Assembly: GCF_051201685.1 (NCBI RefSeq)
Contig: NZ_CP179213.1
Span: 2,232,001 to 2,296,000 of the forward strand
Length of the DNA stretch: 64,000 nucleotides
Direction of reading: 5' to 3'
Source: Luminiphilus sp051201685
GTDB taxonomy: Bacteria; Pseudomonadota; Gammaproteobacteria; Pseudomonadales; Halieaceae
The notes below the pieces were generated by a model. It saw only the letters and a program-made list of their open reading frames with translations. It had not been told where the DNA came from and did no database searches. Positions 35,208 through 44,657 of this stretch are shown here, in pieces; position 1 is the first letter of the stretch; each line of letters starts with the position of its first letter. The position numbers were made by a program, and so were the translations under genes.

Positions 35208-35984
35208 TCAATCCGCAAAGAACCCCAATACCTGTTCGTTGAACAAATCTGGGGCTTCAGCATGCAACCAATGCCCCACGCCTTCCAATGTTTCCAGCCG
35301 AAAATTTGGAAAGAGCCGCTGCGTGGCGGGAAGATATTTGTCATCGACATAACCAGACAATGCGCCGCGAATAAACAGTGCCGGATGCTCAAACGGGGTA
35401 TCAGAACTCAGCCCCGCCAACATCAACGGATAGGCTTGGGCAAGCGCGGCATGATTCAAACGCCAAGCCAAGGCAGTAGCACCCTCCTCCTTGCCCAAAC
35501 TCAAGAGCAAGAACTGCCGTACGTTGGGCTCATCAATATAGCGCTCCAAAATCAGCCCCGCGGCCTTCCGGGTCGCGCATCCCGCTTCGGCGACTGCCTG
35601 TAAGCCCTTGAAAACCGCCTGATGACTGGGCGCATAGGTCACCGGCGCGATATCGGCCACAATAAGACGTTTGATCCGCGCTGGTCGCTTTAAGGCCAGC
35701 GCCATCGCCACTTTCCCGCCTAAGGAGTGGCCCAGAACATAGGCACTCTGTATGCCTTGCGCAGTCATCCAGGCATCGACAGCGTCGGCATAGCTATTAA
35801 TAGAGGGGCCTGCATCGCTCCAAGGAGATTTACCGTGATCAGGCAGGTCGAGACTGTGCACTCGAAATTTAGTCTCAAGCGCTCTAGCGATGCTCTGCAA
35901 GTTACTGCTCTGCCCAAAAAGCCCGTGCAACAGGACAACATCGCCACCCCCTCCCTGAACTTTCCCGTGAAGGCCCTTTCCCAT
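35208..35984 (-). CDS. Alpha/beta hydrolase (YbfF-like esterase)
   Basis: The start ATG 35984 (MGKGLHGKVQGGGGDVVLL) is supported by AGGAGA seven bases upstream, giving 258 residues. LLHGLFGQSSN near residue 20 provides the oxyanion region. The nucleophile Ser is in LGHSLGGKVAMALAL, with the acid in the strand ALFIRGALSGYVDDKY and the His in LEGVGHWLHAEAPDLF near the C-terminus. This is the pattern of YbfF/BioH-type esterases active on short acyl esters, including acyl-CoA. It is cytosolic. Its gene is divergent from and slightly overlaps the upstream region of the lipoprotein gene at 36037. Confidence 0.87.
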   Translation of the reverse strand: MGKGLHGKVQGGGGDVVLLHGLFGQSSNLQSIARALETKFRVHSLDLPDHGKSPWSDAGPSINSYADAVDAWMTAQGIQSAYVLGHSLGGKVAMALALKRPARIKRLIVADIAPVTYAPSHQAVFKGLQAVAEAGCATRKAAGLILERYIDEPNVRQFLLLSLGKEEGATALAWRLNHAALAQAYPLMLAGLSSDTPFEHPALFIRGALSGYVDDKYLPATQRLFPNFRLETLEGVGHWLHAEAPDLFNEQVLGFFAD

Positions 35985-36036
35985 GTGCTTGTCTCCTCTG
36001 CTAGCATGTCGCAAAGACTCGCTAGGAAATACTGCA

Positions 36037-36855
36037 ATGCATCAGCGCCAACCTTTACGCTCGCGCCTCGTCGCCAAAGTTACTCTACTAGCTGCTCTAC
36101 TGGCCATGACCTCTGGGTGCGGCACGACAGGAACCGGATCGGGCTATAACGCCACCACCAATCCTAACCAGTTTAATGAAGCCGTCGTTGCTGAAAAGCC
36201 TATAAAAAATGTTGTCATCGCTCACGTCAACATCGGCTCGCCATCGAGGAACTACATCAAACGCTCAGAGTCGATGGTCGACGGCCAGATTGCCGAGTAT
36301 TTGCGAGACAATGGTTACAACATTTTACCCCAGCGCGAGTTTTCACAGCGCTGGAACAACGCCACACTAATCTACGGAGATCCGGTAGACCCAACCACGG
36401 GTCGTCTCAACACCAAAACCTTTATTCGAATCACGCAGTCAGTGCGTGATGATATGCGTGACAAAACCGATGTCGACGCTTTTATCTTTACTGACCTCAT
36501 CGAGCACGATGCCATTGTCTCAGGTGGTATGAACCACATTGCAAGATTTAATGGCGTTTCGCGTAAGCCCTCTTTGAAAGGGCCCGGTGATGGTGTCTCT
36601 TCAGACTTTGACTGGTCACGCCCCGTGTCTGCCGTCTCTTTACAGGTTAGCGTTTACAACATTGACCTTGATCAGGTGTTTGCCGGCTTAGGTGGCATTG
36701 ATTTAACCGATGCTATCGATACACGCTCGGGCAACGGCTGGGTTCGTCGCAAAGACATTCTGGAAAATGACAACTACATTGAACAAGGTATTCAGCTTGC
36801 ACTGCATCCGTTAATCGTTATGGATAACTGGCCGGGGGAAAATCCCAACAAATAA
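36037..36855 (+). CDS. Putative lipoprotein of unknown function
   Basis: From ATG 36037, with AGGAAA about nine bases upstream, the protein has 272 residues. The signal ends LLAMTSGC, a lipobox, and the mature part starts with a Gly/Thr-rich linker. The body contains KNVVIAHVNIGSPSRNYIKR, DGQIAEYLRDNGYNILPQRE and DAFIFTDLIEHDAIV. These resemble the fold of envelope proteins that carry a Rossmann-like TolB-N or LpoB-like domain, but I cannot name the family. It diverges from the esterase gene. Confidence 0.65.
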   Translation: MHQRQPLRSRLVAKVTLLAALLAMTSGCGTTGTGSGYNATTNPNQFNEAVVAEKPIKNVVIAHVNIGSPSRNYIKRSESMVDGQIAEYLRDNGYNILPQREFSQRWNNATLIYGDPVDPTTGRLNTKTFIRITQSVRDDMRDKTDVDAFIFTDLIEHDAIVSGGMNHIARFNGVSRKPSLKGPGDGVSSDFDWSRPVSAVSLQVSVYNIDLDQVFAGLGGIDLTDAIDTRSGNGWVRRKDILENDNYIEQGIQLALHPLIVMDNWPGENPNK

Positions 36856-36859
36856 ACTT

Positions 36860-36873
36860 CGCTCAGCTGAGCG
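36860..36873. terminator. Palindrome between convergent genes
   Basis: CGCTCAGCTGAGCG is a perfect 14-bp palindrome that overlaps the stop codon region of the HupE-like gene and lies just after the end of the lipoprotein gene. It may act as a short bidirectional terminator; no T tract is present. Confidence 0.35.
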
Positions 36874-37840
36874 CCTCTAAACCCCGCTCAATGCACCACA
36901 TCGCGCTCAGCACACCAAGCACCAAGACAGGCAGCTGCAGCACAACAGCCGGGGGGTGAGCTAGCAGGCGTCTAAACGCCAGGCCCAGCCCCAGCAACAC
37001 CGCTATGAATGCCAGCTGACCAAACTCAATACCCACATTAAAGAACAGCAGAGCCAATGGCAGGTTAGCCTGAGGTAATCCGGTATCTGCCAGGGCGCCG
37101 GCGAACCCCATGCCGTGGAGCAAACCAAAGAGCCCCGCTAGCCACCACGGCTGACGCCATAGCCATGATTGCCCGCCTTCTCGGGTGAGCTCCAGCGCTA
37201 ATACAAATATTGAGAGCGCAATCAAAAACTCAATGAATGCCACGGGATAATCAAACACTCCCAGCGTTACCATTGCCAAGGTAATGCTGTGCCCAACCGT
37301 GAACGCTGTAATTGTCCAAATGAGTCGACGACCACCACCGACCAGCAACAGAAGGCCGAGTACAAACAACAAGTGGTCAACACCCGCCCAAATGTGCTCA
37401 GCCCCTAGCACACTGTACCGGCCAACAACTTGCCACCGATCAGGCTCTGCGGGCACAACGAATGTTGACTCATCATTGGTCAAAACCGCCTGGTGGTCTA
37501 TATCGTCAGCGAGCGCCACGTTCAACATGACCGAGCTTTGATTGGGGCCCAACCCATTTACCGATATGGTCTGGCCAATTAAGCCACCCGCGCATTGGTA
37601 AGTACTTTGACGCAATTTACCGGTGCCCTCCCGAATCCAGGGAGATTCCTCCGACAATTGGCAAACCTTGGGGAGCACCGGCGACATAGGAATGTCGCTG
37701 ATCTGCTGTATTGGTGTTTTCCATGTCACCGAATAGGTGTCACTGCCAGATTCAGTTATCTGCAGCAGAGATGGTGCAAAACGATGCGCCTCCACAGATA
37801 GGGAGAACACCATGAGTAGCGACAATGAGAGAAACTTCAC
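36863..37840 (-). CDS. HupE/UreJ-like membrane protein
   Basis: A 325-residue protein with GTG start at 37840, inside GTGA that overlaps the stop of the upstream gene by four bases; GAGGTGA is placed nine bases before. A signal-like first helix ends SVEA, followed by a periplasmic beta domain to about residue 145. Six or so spans then follow, with the HupE motif in HIWAGVDHLLFVLGLLLLVGG and FTVGHSITLAMVTLG. The His/Asp pairs suggest metal handling, as in nickel or cobalt transport, but this long variant is of unknown substrate. It is translationally coupled to the PpiC gene. Confidence 0.82.
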   Translation of the reverse strand: MKFLSLSLLMVFSLSVEAHRFAPSLLQITESGSDTYSVTWKTPIQQISDIPMSPVLPKVCQLSEESPWIREGTGKLRQSTYQCAGGLIGQTISVNGLGPNQSSVMLNVALADDIDHQAVLTNDESTFVVPAEPDRWQVVGRYSVLGAEHIWAGVDHLLFVLGLLLLVGGGRRLIWTITAFTVGHSITLAMVTLGVFDYPVAFIEFLIALSIFVLALELTREGGQSWLWRQPWWLAGLFGLLHGMGFAGALADTGLPQANLPLALLFFNVGIEFGQLAFIAVLLGLGLAFRRLLAHPPAVVLQLPVLVLGVLSAMWCIERGLEALS

Positions 37841-38790
37841 GACCGTCTCACCTCGTAGCCAGCCATCCACTCGGCTACTGCGTTCTCCACCGCCTGCTGC
37901 TCTGCCTCGGTCTTTAAATCCCAGCGCAGCTTATCGGCAACTTCATCCAAACGCTGATCGCGTTCAGGTGCAAAGGTCTCTACATAAACAAGGTGCTGCC
38001 CGTAAACGGAAGTCATAGGCCCAAGCCAACTTTTCACCGCTTGACCCGGAGAAGCCGCCTGAAGCGCCACTGTAAACTCACGCCCGAGGCGGGAATTCAC
38101 TTCCTGCCAAGTCGAATTCGCAAAGTGAAACCCTGACAAAAAGGCTTTACCCAAAAGAATAGCCTCTGAAGGGGGCAATGCATCTGCCTTGATCTGCTGG
38201 AGAATATTCGCCGCCTCTTCTTGAGACACCTCGCCTAAAAAAACATGGCTAAAACCCACTCTGGCGGGCTCCCGAAAGGTATTCTTCCTAGCTTCAAAGG
38301 CGGCTTTCATGGCGCTTTCCGAAGGTTCATCAAGTCCCGCGCCAGCAATAATGAGCTGAGTCATCACCTGTAATAAACGCCGTCGTATCACCTCGTCGGT
38401 CAAATGCATATTGAGCTGGCGCCCTTGCTCAACCAATGTCGTGTCGTCTAGCTCGCTATCTGGACTCAGAAAGCGCATGTTTCGAAGAATGCGCTGGTCG
38501 ATAACGGGATCAAGCAAATGCAACTGTCGATCTAATGCTTCGAGAAACAACAACTCATCGCGAAGCTCTAGATCTATAAAACGCTCGATATCAGCCTCAG
38601 TGGGAAGCCCACCAACCATCTTAGCGTAACTGTCGGCCATCACCTCTAGCCGAGCAGTATTGGGCGGCCCTAAAACCGGTTTAGGCTCAGGGTAAAGGGC
38701 TGCCAACACGGCATATAAGGCTGCGCCCAACAACAAAAAATGCAGCCAAACCGGACCCGGCAAAAAGCGCTTGGTAAAAAATTGAGCCAT
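37837..38790 (-). CDS. PpiC-type peptidyl-prolyl isomerase, membrane anchored
   Basis: A 317-residue protein with one N-terminal span (WLHFLLLGAALYAVLAALY, residues 16-34), a helical chaperone-like region to about residue 155, and a parvulin-like domain: PARVGFSHVFLGEVSQEEA, then GLKLGKAFL-type loop (here LLGKAFLSGFHF), and SWLGPMTSVYGQHLVYVE near residue 265. GGGAGG precedes ATG 38790. It lies 9 bp after the isomerase gene and overlaps the HupE-like gene by four bases. It probably helps fold an envelope protein, perhaps its HupE-like partner. Confidence 0.83.
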   Translation of the reverse strand: MAQFFTKRFLPGPVWLHFLLLGAALYAVLAALYPEPKPVLGPPNTARLEVMADSYAKMVGGLPTEADIERFIDLELRDELLFLEALDRQLHLLDPVIDQRILRNMRFLSPDSELDDTTLVEQGRQLNMHLTDEVIRRRLLQVMTQLIIAGAGLDEPSESAMKAAFEARKNTFREPARVGFSHVFLGEVSQEEAANILQQIKADALPPSEAILLGKAFLSGFHFANSTWQEVNSRLGREFTVALQAASPGQAVKSWLGPMTSVYGQHLVYVETFAPERDQRLDEVADKLRWDLKTEAEQQAVENAVAEWMAGYEVRRS

Positions 38791-38799
38791 CAGCCTCCC

Positions 38800-39618
38800 T
38801 CAGTCCAAAAATTTTGGGAGGCGCTTTTCCAGCTTGGCTGTCATAGCCTCTTCAACGTCGATCTTGCTCATCATGGCTGCATTCCAAATCGCCACGTATT
38901 CAAGGCCATCCTCCACGGTGTGGTCGCGGGCGTAATTGAGCACCCGCTTGGTACCGCGCACCGCCAGCGGAGTTTTTTCTGCAAGCTGCGCAGCAATCGA
39001 TCGCACGCCAGACATAAGCGCGTCGCGATCTGGGTAAACCCGGGTAACAAAGCCACTCTCTTTGGCTTCTTCAGCGTCCATGTTACGTCCGGTAAGTGCC
39101 AACTCCCTAACCAGGCCATCGGGCATGAGGCCGGGTAAGTTTTGAAGCGTACCGACGTCGGCCACAATGCCAATATCAATTTCCTTGACGCAAAAAGTTG
39201 TCGCAGCTGCGCAGTAACGCATATCGGCATAGCAGATCATATCGATAGCAGCGCCAATGCAGGCCCCATGAGTGGCTGCCAGAACCGGTTTTTTACAAAT
39301 CCGCAGGGACTGCAGGTTACGCTGCAGTCCCTGAAGATGATCTACAAATTGCTCATTCGCCCGAGATGGGTCTTCATGTTCGGTTGTAATGCCTGCAAAC
39401 ATCGAAAGATCAATGCCAGCACAAAAATGCTTACCTTCACCGCTCAGTATGATCACCCTGACCTCAGCCGTTCGGTCGGCCCACTCAAAAGCCTCTTGAA
39501 GCTCATGCCACATGGGTCGATTTACCGCATTGGCACTCTCAGGCCGGTTCAATCTGATATCGAGGATATGGTCTTCAAGATGTAAAGCTAACGTTTCTGT
39601 ATTAGGACAATCTGCCAC
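38800..39618 (-). CDS. Delta(3,5)-delta(2,4)-dienoyl-CoA isomerase-like crotonase
   Basis: A 272-residue crotonase-fold protein with GTG start (39618), GGGAGA eight bases upstream. GEGKHFCAGIDLSMF near residue 62 forms the oxyanion hole. The segment CVKEIDIGIVADVGTLQNLP near residue 145-165 contains both the Glu and the Asp that define dienoyl-CoA isomerase (ECH1) rather than hydratase. Such enzymes handle intermediates of odd-position unsaturated fatty acids during beta-oxidation. It lies in a leftward run with a nitroreductase, fabY and the PpiC/HupE pair. Confidence 0.87.
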   Translation of the reverse strand: MADCPNTETLALHLEDHILDIRLNRPESANAVNRPMWHELQEAFEWADRTAEVRVIILSGEGKHFCAGIDLSMFAGITTEHEDPSRANEQFVDHLQGLQRNLQSLRICKKPVLAATHGACIGAAIDMICYADMRYCAAATTFCVKEIDIGIVADVGTLQNLPGLMPDGLVRELALTGRNMDAEEAKESGFVTRVYPDRDALMSGVRSIAAQLAEKTPLAVRGTKRVLNYARDHTVEDGLEYVAIWNAAMMSKIDVEEAMTAKLEKRLPKFLD

Positions 39619-39722
39619 GTCGGGTCTCCCAAAGATTTAAAGTGTCGAGCTGAACAAGACGGCGGGAAGATTACGCGCCACCCTCAGCCAATGGCAAGCC
39701 TAATTTTTTGACATAGATGCTG

Positions 39723-40277
39723 TCAATACATAGTTAAATAGGTATCAAGCTCAGGCTCTACCAAAGGCTTTACCTCGCCCTTTCGAGTGCCGAGATACAA
39801 GAAGCCAATCACCTCATCACTGGGATCGCCACCCAACCCATCGATCACAACCGCATCTTGGGCATACCACCCAGTCCGCCACATAGCACCAAAGCCCTGA
39901 GCTTCCGCTGCCAACGACATGCCGTGCAGGGCGCAAGCAACAGCGGCCACCTGTTCAACCCTTGGCACCTTTGGGTGCTCTACGGGCTTCACGAGTCCTG
40001 CAATAATCAGTGGCGCGCGCAGCGGAGCGGCACGGGCTTTCGATAACTCAGCGTCAGTCGCCGTTGGGCGGGTTAAGGTCAAAGCCTTGGCAAACAGGTC
40101 GCCTAGGGCCTCCCGGCGCTCACCTTGGATGGCCACAAAATGCCAAGGACGAAGGCGCCCATGGTCAGGCGCCCGCAGCCCGGCAGCTACGATTGACTGC
40201 AGTTGCTCTGCATCAGGGCCTGGGGCAATGAGCTTGCCGTGAGAGTTACGTTGTTGCAAAGCGGAGAGAACTGACAT
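39723..40277 (-). CDS. Nitroreductase family protein (YdjA-like)
   Basis: A 184-residue FMN-dependent protein of the small YdjA subgroup. The N-terminal segment LQQRNSHGKLIAPGPDAEQL replaces the usual RRS motif. DHGRLRPWHFVAIQG, the central AEAQGFGAMWRTGWYAQD and the C-terminal GFLYLGTRKG match the family. These enzymes reduce quinones or nitro compounds with NAD(P)H. It lies 55 bp after fabY on the same strand. Confidence 0.87.
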   Translation of the reverse strand: MSVLSALQQRNSHGKLIAPGPDAEQLQSIVAAGLRAPDHGRLRPWHFVAIQGERREALGDLFAKALTLTRPTATDAELSKARAAPLRAPLIIAGLVKPVEHPKVPRVEQVAAVACALHGMSLAAEAQGFGAMWRTGWYAQDAVVIDGLGGDPSDEVIGFLYLGTRKGEVKPLVEPELDTYLTMY

Positions 40278-40332
40278 GCCTAAAACAGCCTTAATACAGG
40301 AGCGCTAAGAATAACAGCGTCAGAGCACCAAT

Positions 40333-42153
40333 TTACAGACGCCAGTCTTCCGGCGTGGTGATACTGAGATCTATACGGCGGTCACCCAGCGTTATTTGGT
40401 CTGAGTCAACCGTGACGTCGCTCGGCTCCAGCACGCCATCATTGAAACGATACTGAGGCGTCCACTCACCCTGCAGTCTTGCCGACTCAACGTTTTTTCG
40501 CTGTATCTGTACGTTTTCATGGGCCCTTCCCCATTCGGCTAGTTTACGGCCACCGTGATGCTTAGCCAGCAACTCCCGGGTAACGTCTGGCCCAAGCACT
40601 GCCGCGGTGGCGTTGTTACCACCAAACCCCTTGCTGTTGATCAAGGCGTAGTCCGGAGACTCCACGTTCTGAGTCGACAGGGGGAACGCTAGCCGATCTG
40701 TGGCGACATCAGCCGCCACGCCATCAAGGGTTGTAATACCGGGCATCAATCCCGTTTCCCATACACCCAACATCGCTGACAATTGATCTCCTGCAGCGGC
40801 ACCGAGAGAGTGACCAATAAAACTTTTGATCGCTCCAACTGTCCATTGCTCTACACCCAAGGCAACCGCGACCTCACTCATAATTTGAGACTCAGTCACG
40901 CGATTTTGTGGTGTGCTGGTGCCGTGGGCCTGCACCACTCCTCCCGAGGCGAAGCGGCGGTCGCCCAACAAATTTTTCAGCAATGCCGCAGACTTTGCAA
41001 ACGTCACATAATTGCCAACACCCGGACCGCTAATAGATTTTTTAGGCCCATCGGCGCTCACGTAAACATCGGGAATGGCCGCAAGAGTAGGCGCCCCCAA
41101 TTCCAGCGCGAGATCATCATCAAACAGCACCATAATTTGCGCCGACTCTGACATGGTGAAGCCACAGTTTTCCCCAAAAGGACGGCACGCTCTCCGTGCG
41201 TCGGGTCGAACGTCTTCAGGTAATCCGTCAAGGGCCCGGAGCGCCTTATCAGAAGCCAGAGCGCCCATCGCGGCGTAGCCTTCCATAACCTCTGCAACAA
41301 CCGGAGCCTCTGCAGCTCCGACAACAGCAACCCGCGCCTTACCACTGCGAATATCTTGTACGGCTAGCCTCAGGTTGTAGAGGAACGTGGCACAGGCTCC
41401 CAAGGCAGGGCCCGTCGAACCCATAGATCCAAGCACGTAAGCGTTAATAAAATCCCCTGGCATCTCAGCAAATCCCAAGGGGCACTGCTTCGAGGTCACG
41501 CGTTTGCCCAACGCCCTACCCCTGAGCATTCCACCGGTACCGCTCTCATCCAGCTGCCCCATTGAACTGCTCACGTAGACACTTATTGCATCGGCCGGCA
41601 CTCGCGCCTCAACCTCGGTCCAATCAATACCCAGATCGGCCAGGGCGTCGGATGCGGCAAATACCGTCATTTGCAAAGCACGGGGGTGGTTGCGCGAGCC
41701 GTAAAGCGTGCCCGGATCAAATCCTGTCGGCAGTAAACCCGCAGCGCTAATTTCAAAATCTCGGGTACCTGGCAGCAGAAGTTCAGTGCCTGCTTTTAAT
41801 GTCAAAGAGGTCCGCTTACCCTCGCCGGGACTAGGCATCCACTCTGGGGACAAACCCTCAGCTATCTGCGTCGGGGCCATGTCGGCGGTAAGAGCATTCT
41901 GTGTGGTGACACGACGTGCCCAAGGCACTGCCCTTGGATCAAAGTGACTACTCTCAATCGTTCGAATAAGCGTGCCTGCATCTTGCGCAGCGGTGTCGGA
42001 CGTTCCCATGATTGCCGCGAGAGCCTCCCGAGTTTGCTTTTGCTCGGTGGACTCGAGAGCGTCGATCACCATCCGCTTAAAGGCTTGCCGGTTCGAGGTC
42101 TTACCTGCGCTGTTGATGCCTCCAGCGGCGACCAAGATAGGAAGATGAAGCAT
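40333..42153 (-). CDS. fabY: Beta-ketoacyl-ACP synthase, FabY type
   Basis: A 606-residue long ketosynthase. The start MLHLPILVAAGGINSAGKTS and overall length match the FabY group, which in Pseudomonas starts fatty acid synthesis by joining acetyl-CoA to malonyl-ACP. The active-site Cys is in LGACATFLYNL near residue 255. The two His are in QAHGTSTPQNRVTE near residue 408 and SFIGHSLGAAAGDQ near residue 450; FGGNNATAA comes later. The remainder, about 80 residues, is a family-specific tail. If no fabH is present elsewhere it would be essential. It diverges from the AraC/DJ-1 regulator across 178 bp. Confidence 0.88.
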   Translation of the reverse strand: MLHLPILVAAGGINSAGKTSNRQAFKRMVIDALESTEQKQTREALAAIMGTSDTAAQDAGTLIRTIESSHFDPRAVPWARRVTTQNALTADMAPTQIAEGLSPEWMPSPGEGKRTSLTLKAGTELLLPGTRDFEISAAGLLPTGFDPGTLYGSRNHPRALQMTVFAASDALADLGIDWTEVEARVPADAISVYVSSSMGQLDESGTGGMLRGRALGKRVTSKQCPLGFAEMPGDFINAYVLGSMGSTGPALGACATFLYNLRLAVQDIRSGKARVAVVGAAEAPVVAEVMEGYAAMGALASDKALRALDGLPEDVRPDARRACRPFGENCGFTMSESAQIMVLFDDDLALELGAPTLAAIPDVYVSADGPKKSISGPGVGNYVTFAKSAALLKNLLGDRRFASGGVVQAHGTSTPQNRVTESQIMSEVAVALGVEQWTVGAIKSFIGHSLGAAAGDQLSAMLGVWETGLMPGITTLDGVAADVATDRLAFPLSTQNVESPDYALINSKGFGGNNATAAVLGPDVTRELLAKHHGGRKLAEWGRAHENVQIQRKNVESARLQGEWTPQYRFNDGVLEPSDVTVDSDQITLGDRRIDLSITTPEDWRL

Positions 42154-42265
42154 GCTGATAAAAACCCCCGAAAATCTGACATCGACTTGCTGGGCCGTGT
42201 GGAGTGCAAATTCCTCTCATTGCCCATTAAATTTCCGCGCTAGTTTATTCGGAATAGTGGTAGAT

Positions 42266-42301
42266 AATTGACTTATATAGCCATAAAATTGACCAATATA
42301 G
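42266..42301. promoter_or_regulatory. Direct repeat operator-like element
   Basis: AATTGACTTATATAG (42266-42280) and AATTGACCAATATAG (42287-42301) agree at 13 of 15 positions and are offset by 21 bp, two helical turns, in the same orientation. This is the geometry of AraC-family half-sites. It lies between fabY and the regulator gene, 30 bp before the regulator's start. Confidence 0.65.
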
Positions 42302-42331
42302 GCTTTAACGCGAAATTCAGGAGCGCCGCCC

Positions 42332-43333
42332 ATGGTCACAAAAAGCGCGATCACCCTACTAGCGTTGGCGCATCCCCGAATGTTGGCCACGTCGGTCACG
42401 CTACCCCTAGAAATCATTAGGGCGGCAGCCCACGCGAGCCCGCCGTCAACTCGACCGGAAGTTAGCATTAAGTTGGTTGGCAAACAGACTGAAACCCTGG
42501 CACTCGCTGATGGCTTATCAATGCCGGTGACTGAGGATGATGGTAAATGCGTGCCCGACATTCTTCTTATCCCAGCAATCTGGCGTCACCCACGGTGGGT
42601 GTTGCATCACCATCCGTGGCAACTGGACGTAATCAGACGGTGTATTGACGGAGGAAGCTGGGTTTGCAGCGTTGGCGCGGGAAGTTTCCTACTGGCTGAG
42701 GCCGGAGTATTAAGTCAGGGGATCGCCACAACACACTGGCATTGGTTCGATACTTTTGAAACGACTTACCCAACAGTCTCACTGCGACGAGACCAGCTGA
42801 TCACACAGCATGGGCGCATTTTTTGCGTGGGATCGGTTAACTCAATTGCCGACCTGATGGTTTATTTAGCAGGACAACTGTTTTCGAGAGCCACGGCAAC
42901 AGCGATCGAAAATCAGTTTTCACCCGAAATTCGCCGACGTTTCTCCCCCCATGAGCTCGGCTTTTCAAGTGAAACTCATCAAGACGAAAAAATACTGGAC
43001 GTGCAGTGGTTAATTCGCAGTGAGATTAAGCAAGGCATCGATCTCCTTGAACTCGCCAACTCCTGCGGTATGACTGTGCGCACACTGAACCGACGCTTTC
43101 GAGCAGCAACAGGCATGACACCCGTGTACTACCAGCACACCATCCGTACAGAAGAGGCAAAAGCCCTGCTGCTAAACACCAACCTTCCCGTGGCGGAGGT
43201 CGGTTGGCAGGTAGGATTTCGCGATGCTTCGGTTTTTTCACGACGATTCAAGGCACTGGCAGGTGTCACGCCTCGCCAATACCGAATCGCCGTGAGGGGC
43301 AAGATATTCGCACTGGACCCCGCACCGAACTGA
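42332..43333 (+). CDS. AraC-family regulator with DJ-1/PfpI-type N-terminal domain
   Basis: The 333-residue protein has a GATase1-like domain to about residue 190, with the Cys nucleophile region reading GGSWVCSVGAGSFLLAEAG (Cys near residue 112), then two helix-turn-helix motifs: DLLELANSCGMTVRTLNRRF near residue 240 and VAEVGWQVGFRDASVFSRRF near residue 290. AGGAG stands eight bases before the ATG. GlxA-type regulators sense small ligands. It may control fabY, itself, or the thiolase gene downstream (138 bp). Confidence 0.9.
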   Translation: MVTKSAITLLALAHPRMLATSVTLPLEIIRAAAHASPPSTRPEVSIKLVGKQTETLALADGLSMPVTEDDGKCVPDILLIPAIWRHPRWVLHHHPWQLDVIRRCIDGGSWVCSVGAGSFLLAEAGVLSQGIATTHWHWFDTFETTYPTVSLRRDQLITQHGRIFCVGSVNSIADLMVYLAGQLFSRATATAIENQFSPEIRRRFSPHELGFSSETHQDEKILDVQWLIRSEIKQGIDLLELANSCGMTVRTLNRRFRAATGMTPVYYQHTIRTEEAKALLLNTNLPVAEVGWQVGFRDASVFSRRFKALAGVTPRQYRIAVRGKIFALDPAPN

Positions 43334-43471
43334 CTCAGCCCGTCATCCTCCGCCCAAAACAGACCCTAGCGCTGACAATATTTTCCTAGACAGTATTCTC
43401 CCAGCCGATGACGTAGCGTCCTGTGTGTGGCTAAATGCACCCCCTAAATTCAATACGGGTGAGAAGTCGCT

Positions 43472-44653
43472 GTGGCAGAGACAATTTATATGGTGAACGG
43501 TGCCAGAACGCCCATGGGTGGGTTACTGGGTGATTTAGCCGAGGTAACGGCAGTAGATCTTGGCGCCTCCGCCGTAAAAGCCACCCTTGAAAAGTCGGGT
43601 GTTGACGCCGGAGCTATCGACGAGGTCTACATGGGCTGCGTACTTCCAGCTGGGCTCAAACAGTGTCCTGCAAGGCAGGCCATGATCGGCGCAGGCATCC
43701 CAAGCAGCACGGGAGCAGTGACGGTGAACAAGGCCTGCGGCAGTGGCATGCAAGCTACCATCTACGCCATTGACAGCATCGCCGCCGGCACCAACCAAAT
43801 GGTCGTCAGCGGGGGTTTGGAAAGCATGAGTAACGCACCCCAGCTATTAATGACAGGCCGAAAAGGCATTCGCCTAGGCCACGGACAAACCTTTGACCAT
43901 ATGTTCCTTGATGGGCTGGAGGATGCTTATACCGGTGGCGCTATGGGAAGCTTTGCTCAAGCAACCGCTGACGCACACGGCCTCACCCGGGAAGGCATGG
44001 ACCAGTTTGCGATAGCGAGTTTAGAGCGCGCGAAAACCGCGACCGAAAGTGGTGTATTGCAGGCTGAAATCACCCCCGTGACAATTAAGACCCGTCGCGG
44101 AGAGCATACGGTTGAGCATGACGAGCAGCCACTGAAGGGGCGACCCGATAAAATACCAGCACTGAGACCGGCCTTTACCAAAGACGGAACCATCACGGCA
44201 GCAAACTCCAGCTCTATTTCTGATGGCGCGAGCGCACTGCTGGTCGCCTCAGCTTCAGCGGTTGAAGCGCACAACCTAAAACCAATGGCCAAAATTGTGG
44301 CTCACGCCCGCTTCAGTCGCGCTCCAGAGGAATTTACTCTGGCGCCAGTGGGAGCCATAGAAAAGCTGCTGGCCCGTACCGGATGGGATGCAGCCGATGT
44401 CGATCTCTGGGAAATTAATGAGGCCTTTGCCATGGTCACCATGCTGGCGATGAACGCCTTTAACTTAGACCACGAGCGAGTAAACGTTCATGGCGGCGCC
44501 TGTGCCCAGGGACACCCTATTGGCTCAACGGGCTCTCGCATATTAGTGACGCTAGCGCATGCTCTGCAGCACCACGGAAAGCAGCGTGGTGTCGCCGCAC
44601 TGTGCATTGGTGGTGGTGAAGCCACCGCTGTCGCCATAGAGCGGGTGGTGTAG
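43472..44653 (+). CDS. Thiolase (acetyl-CoA acetyltransferase family)
   Basis: A 393-residue type II thiolase with GTG start. The nucleophile Cys is in NKACGSGMQ near residue 88, the His in GGACAQGHPIGSTGSR near residue 350, and the second Cys in ALCIGGGEATAVAIE near residue 380. NEAFA lies near 316. It either condenses two acetyl-CoA (ketone body or polyhydroxybutyrate route) or cleaves a 3-ketoacyl-CoA; the sequence does not settle this. The RibBA-like gene starts 4 bp downstream, so the two are coupled. Confidence 0.92.
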   Translation: MAETIYMVNGARTPMGGLLGDLAEVTAVDLGASAVKATLEKSGVDAGAIDEVYMGCVLPAGLKQCPARQAMIGAGIPSSTGAVTVNKACGSGMQATIYAIDSIAAGTNQMVVSGGLESMSNAPQLLMTGRKGIRLGHGQTFDHMFLDGLEDAYTGGAMGSFAQATADAHGLTREGMDQFAIASLERAKTATESGVLQAEITPVTIKTRRGEHTVEHDEQPLKGRPDKIPALRPAFTKDGTITAANSSSISDGASALLVASASAVEAHNLKPMAKIVAHARFSRAPEEFTLAPVGAIEKLLARTGWDAADVDLWEINEAFAMVTMLAMNAFNLDHERVNVHGGACAQGHPIGSTGSRILVTLAHALQHHGKQRGVAALCIGGGEATAVAIERVV

Positions 44654-44657
44654 CGCT

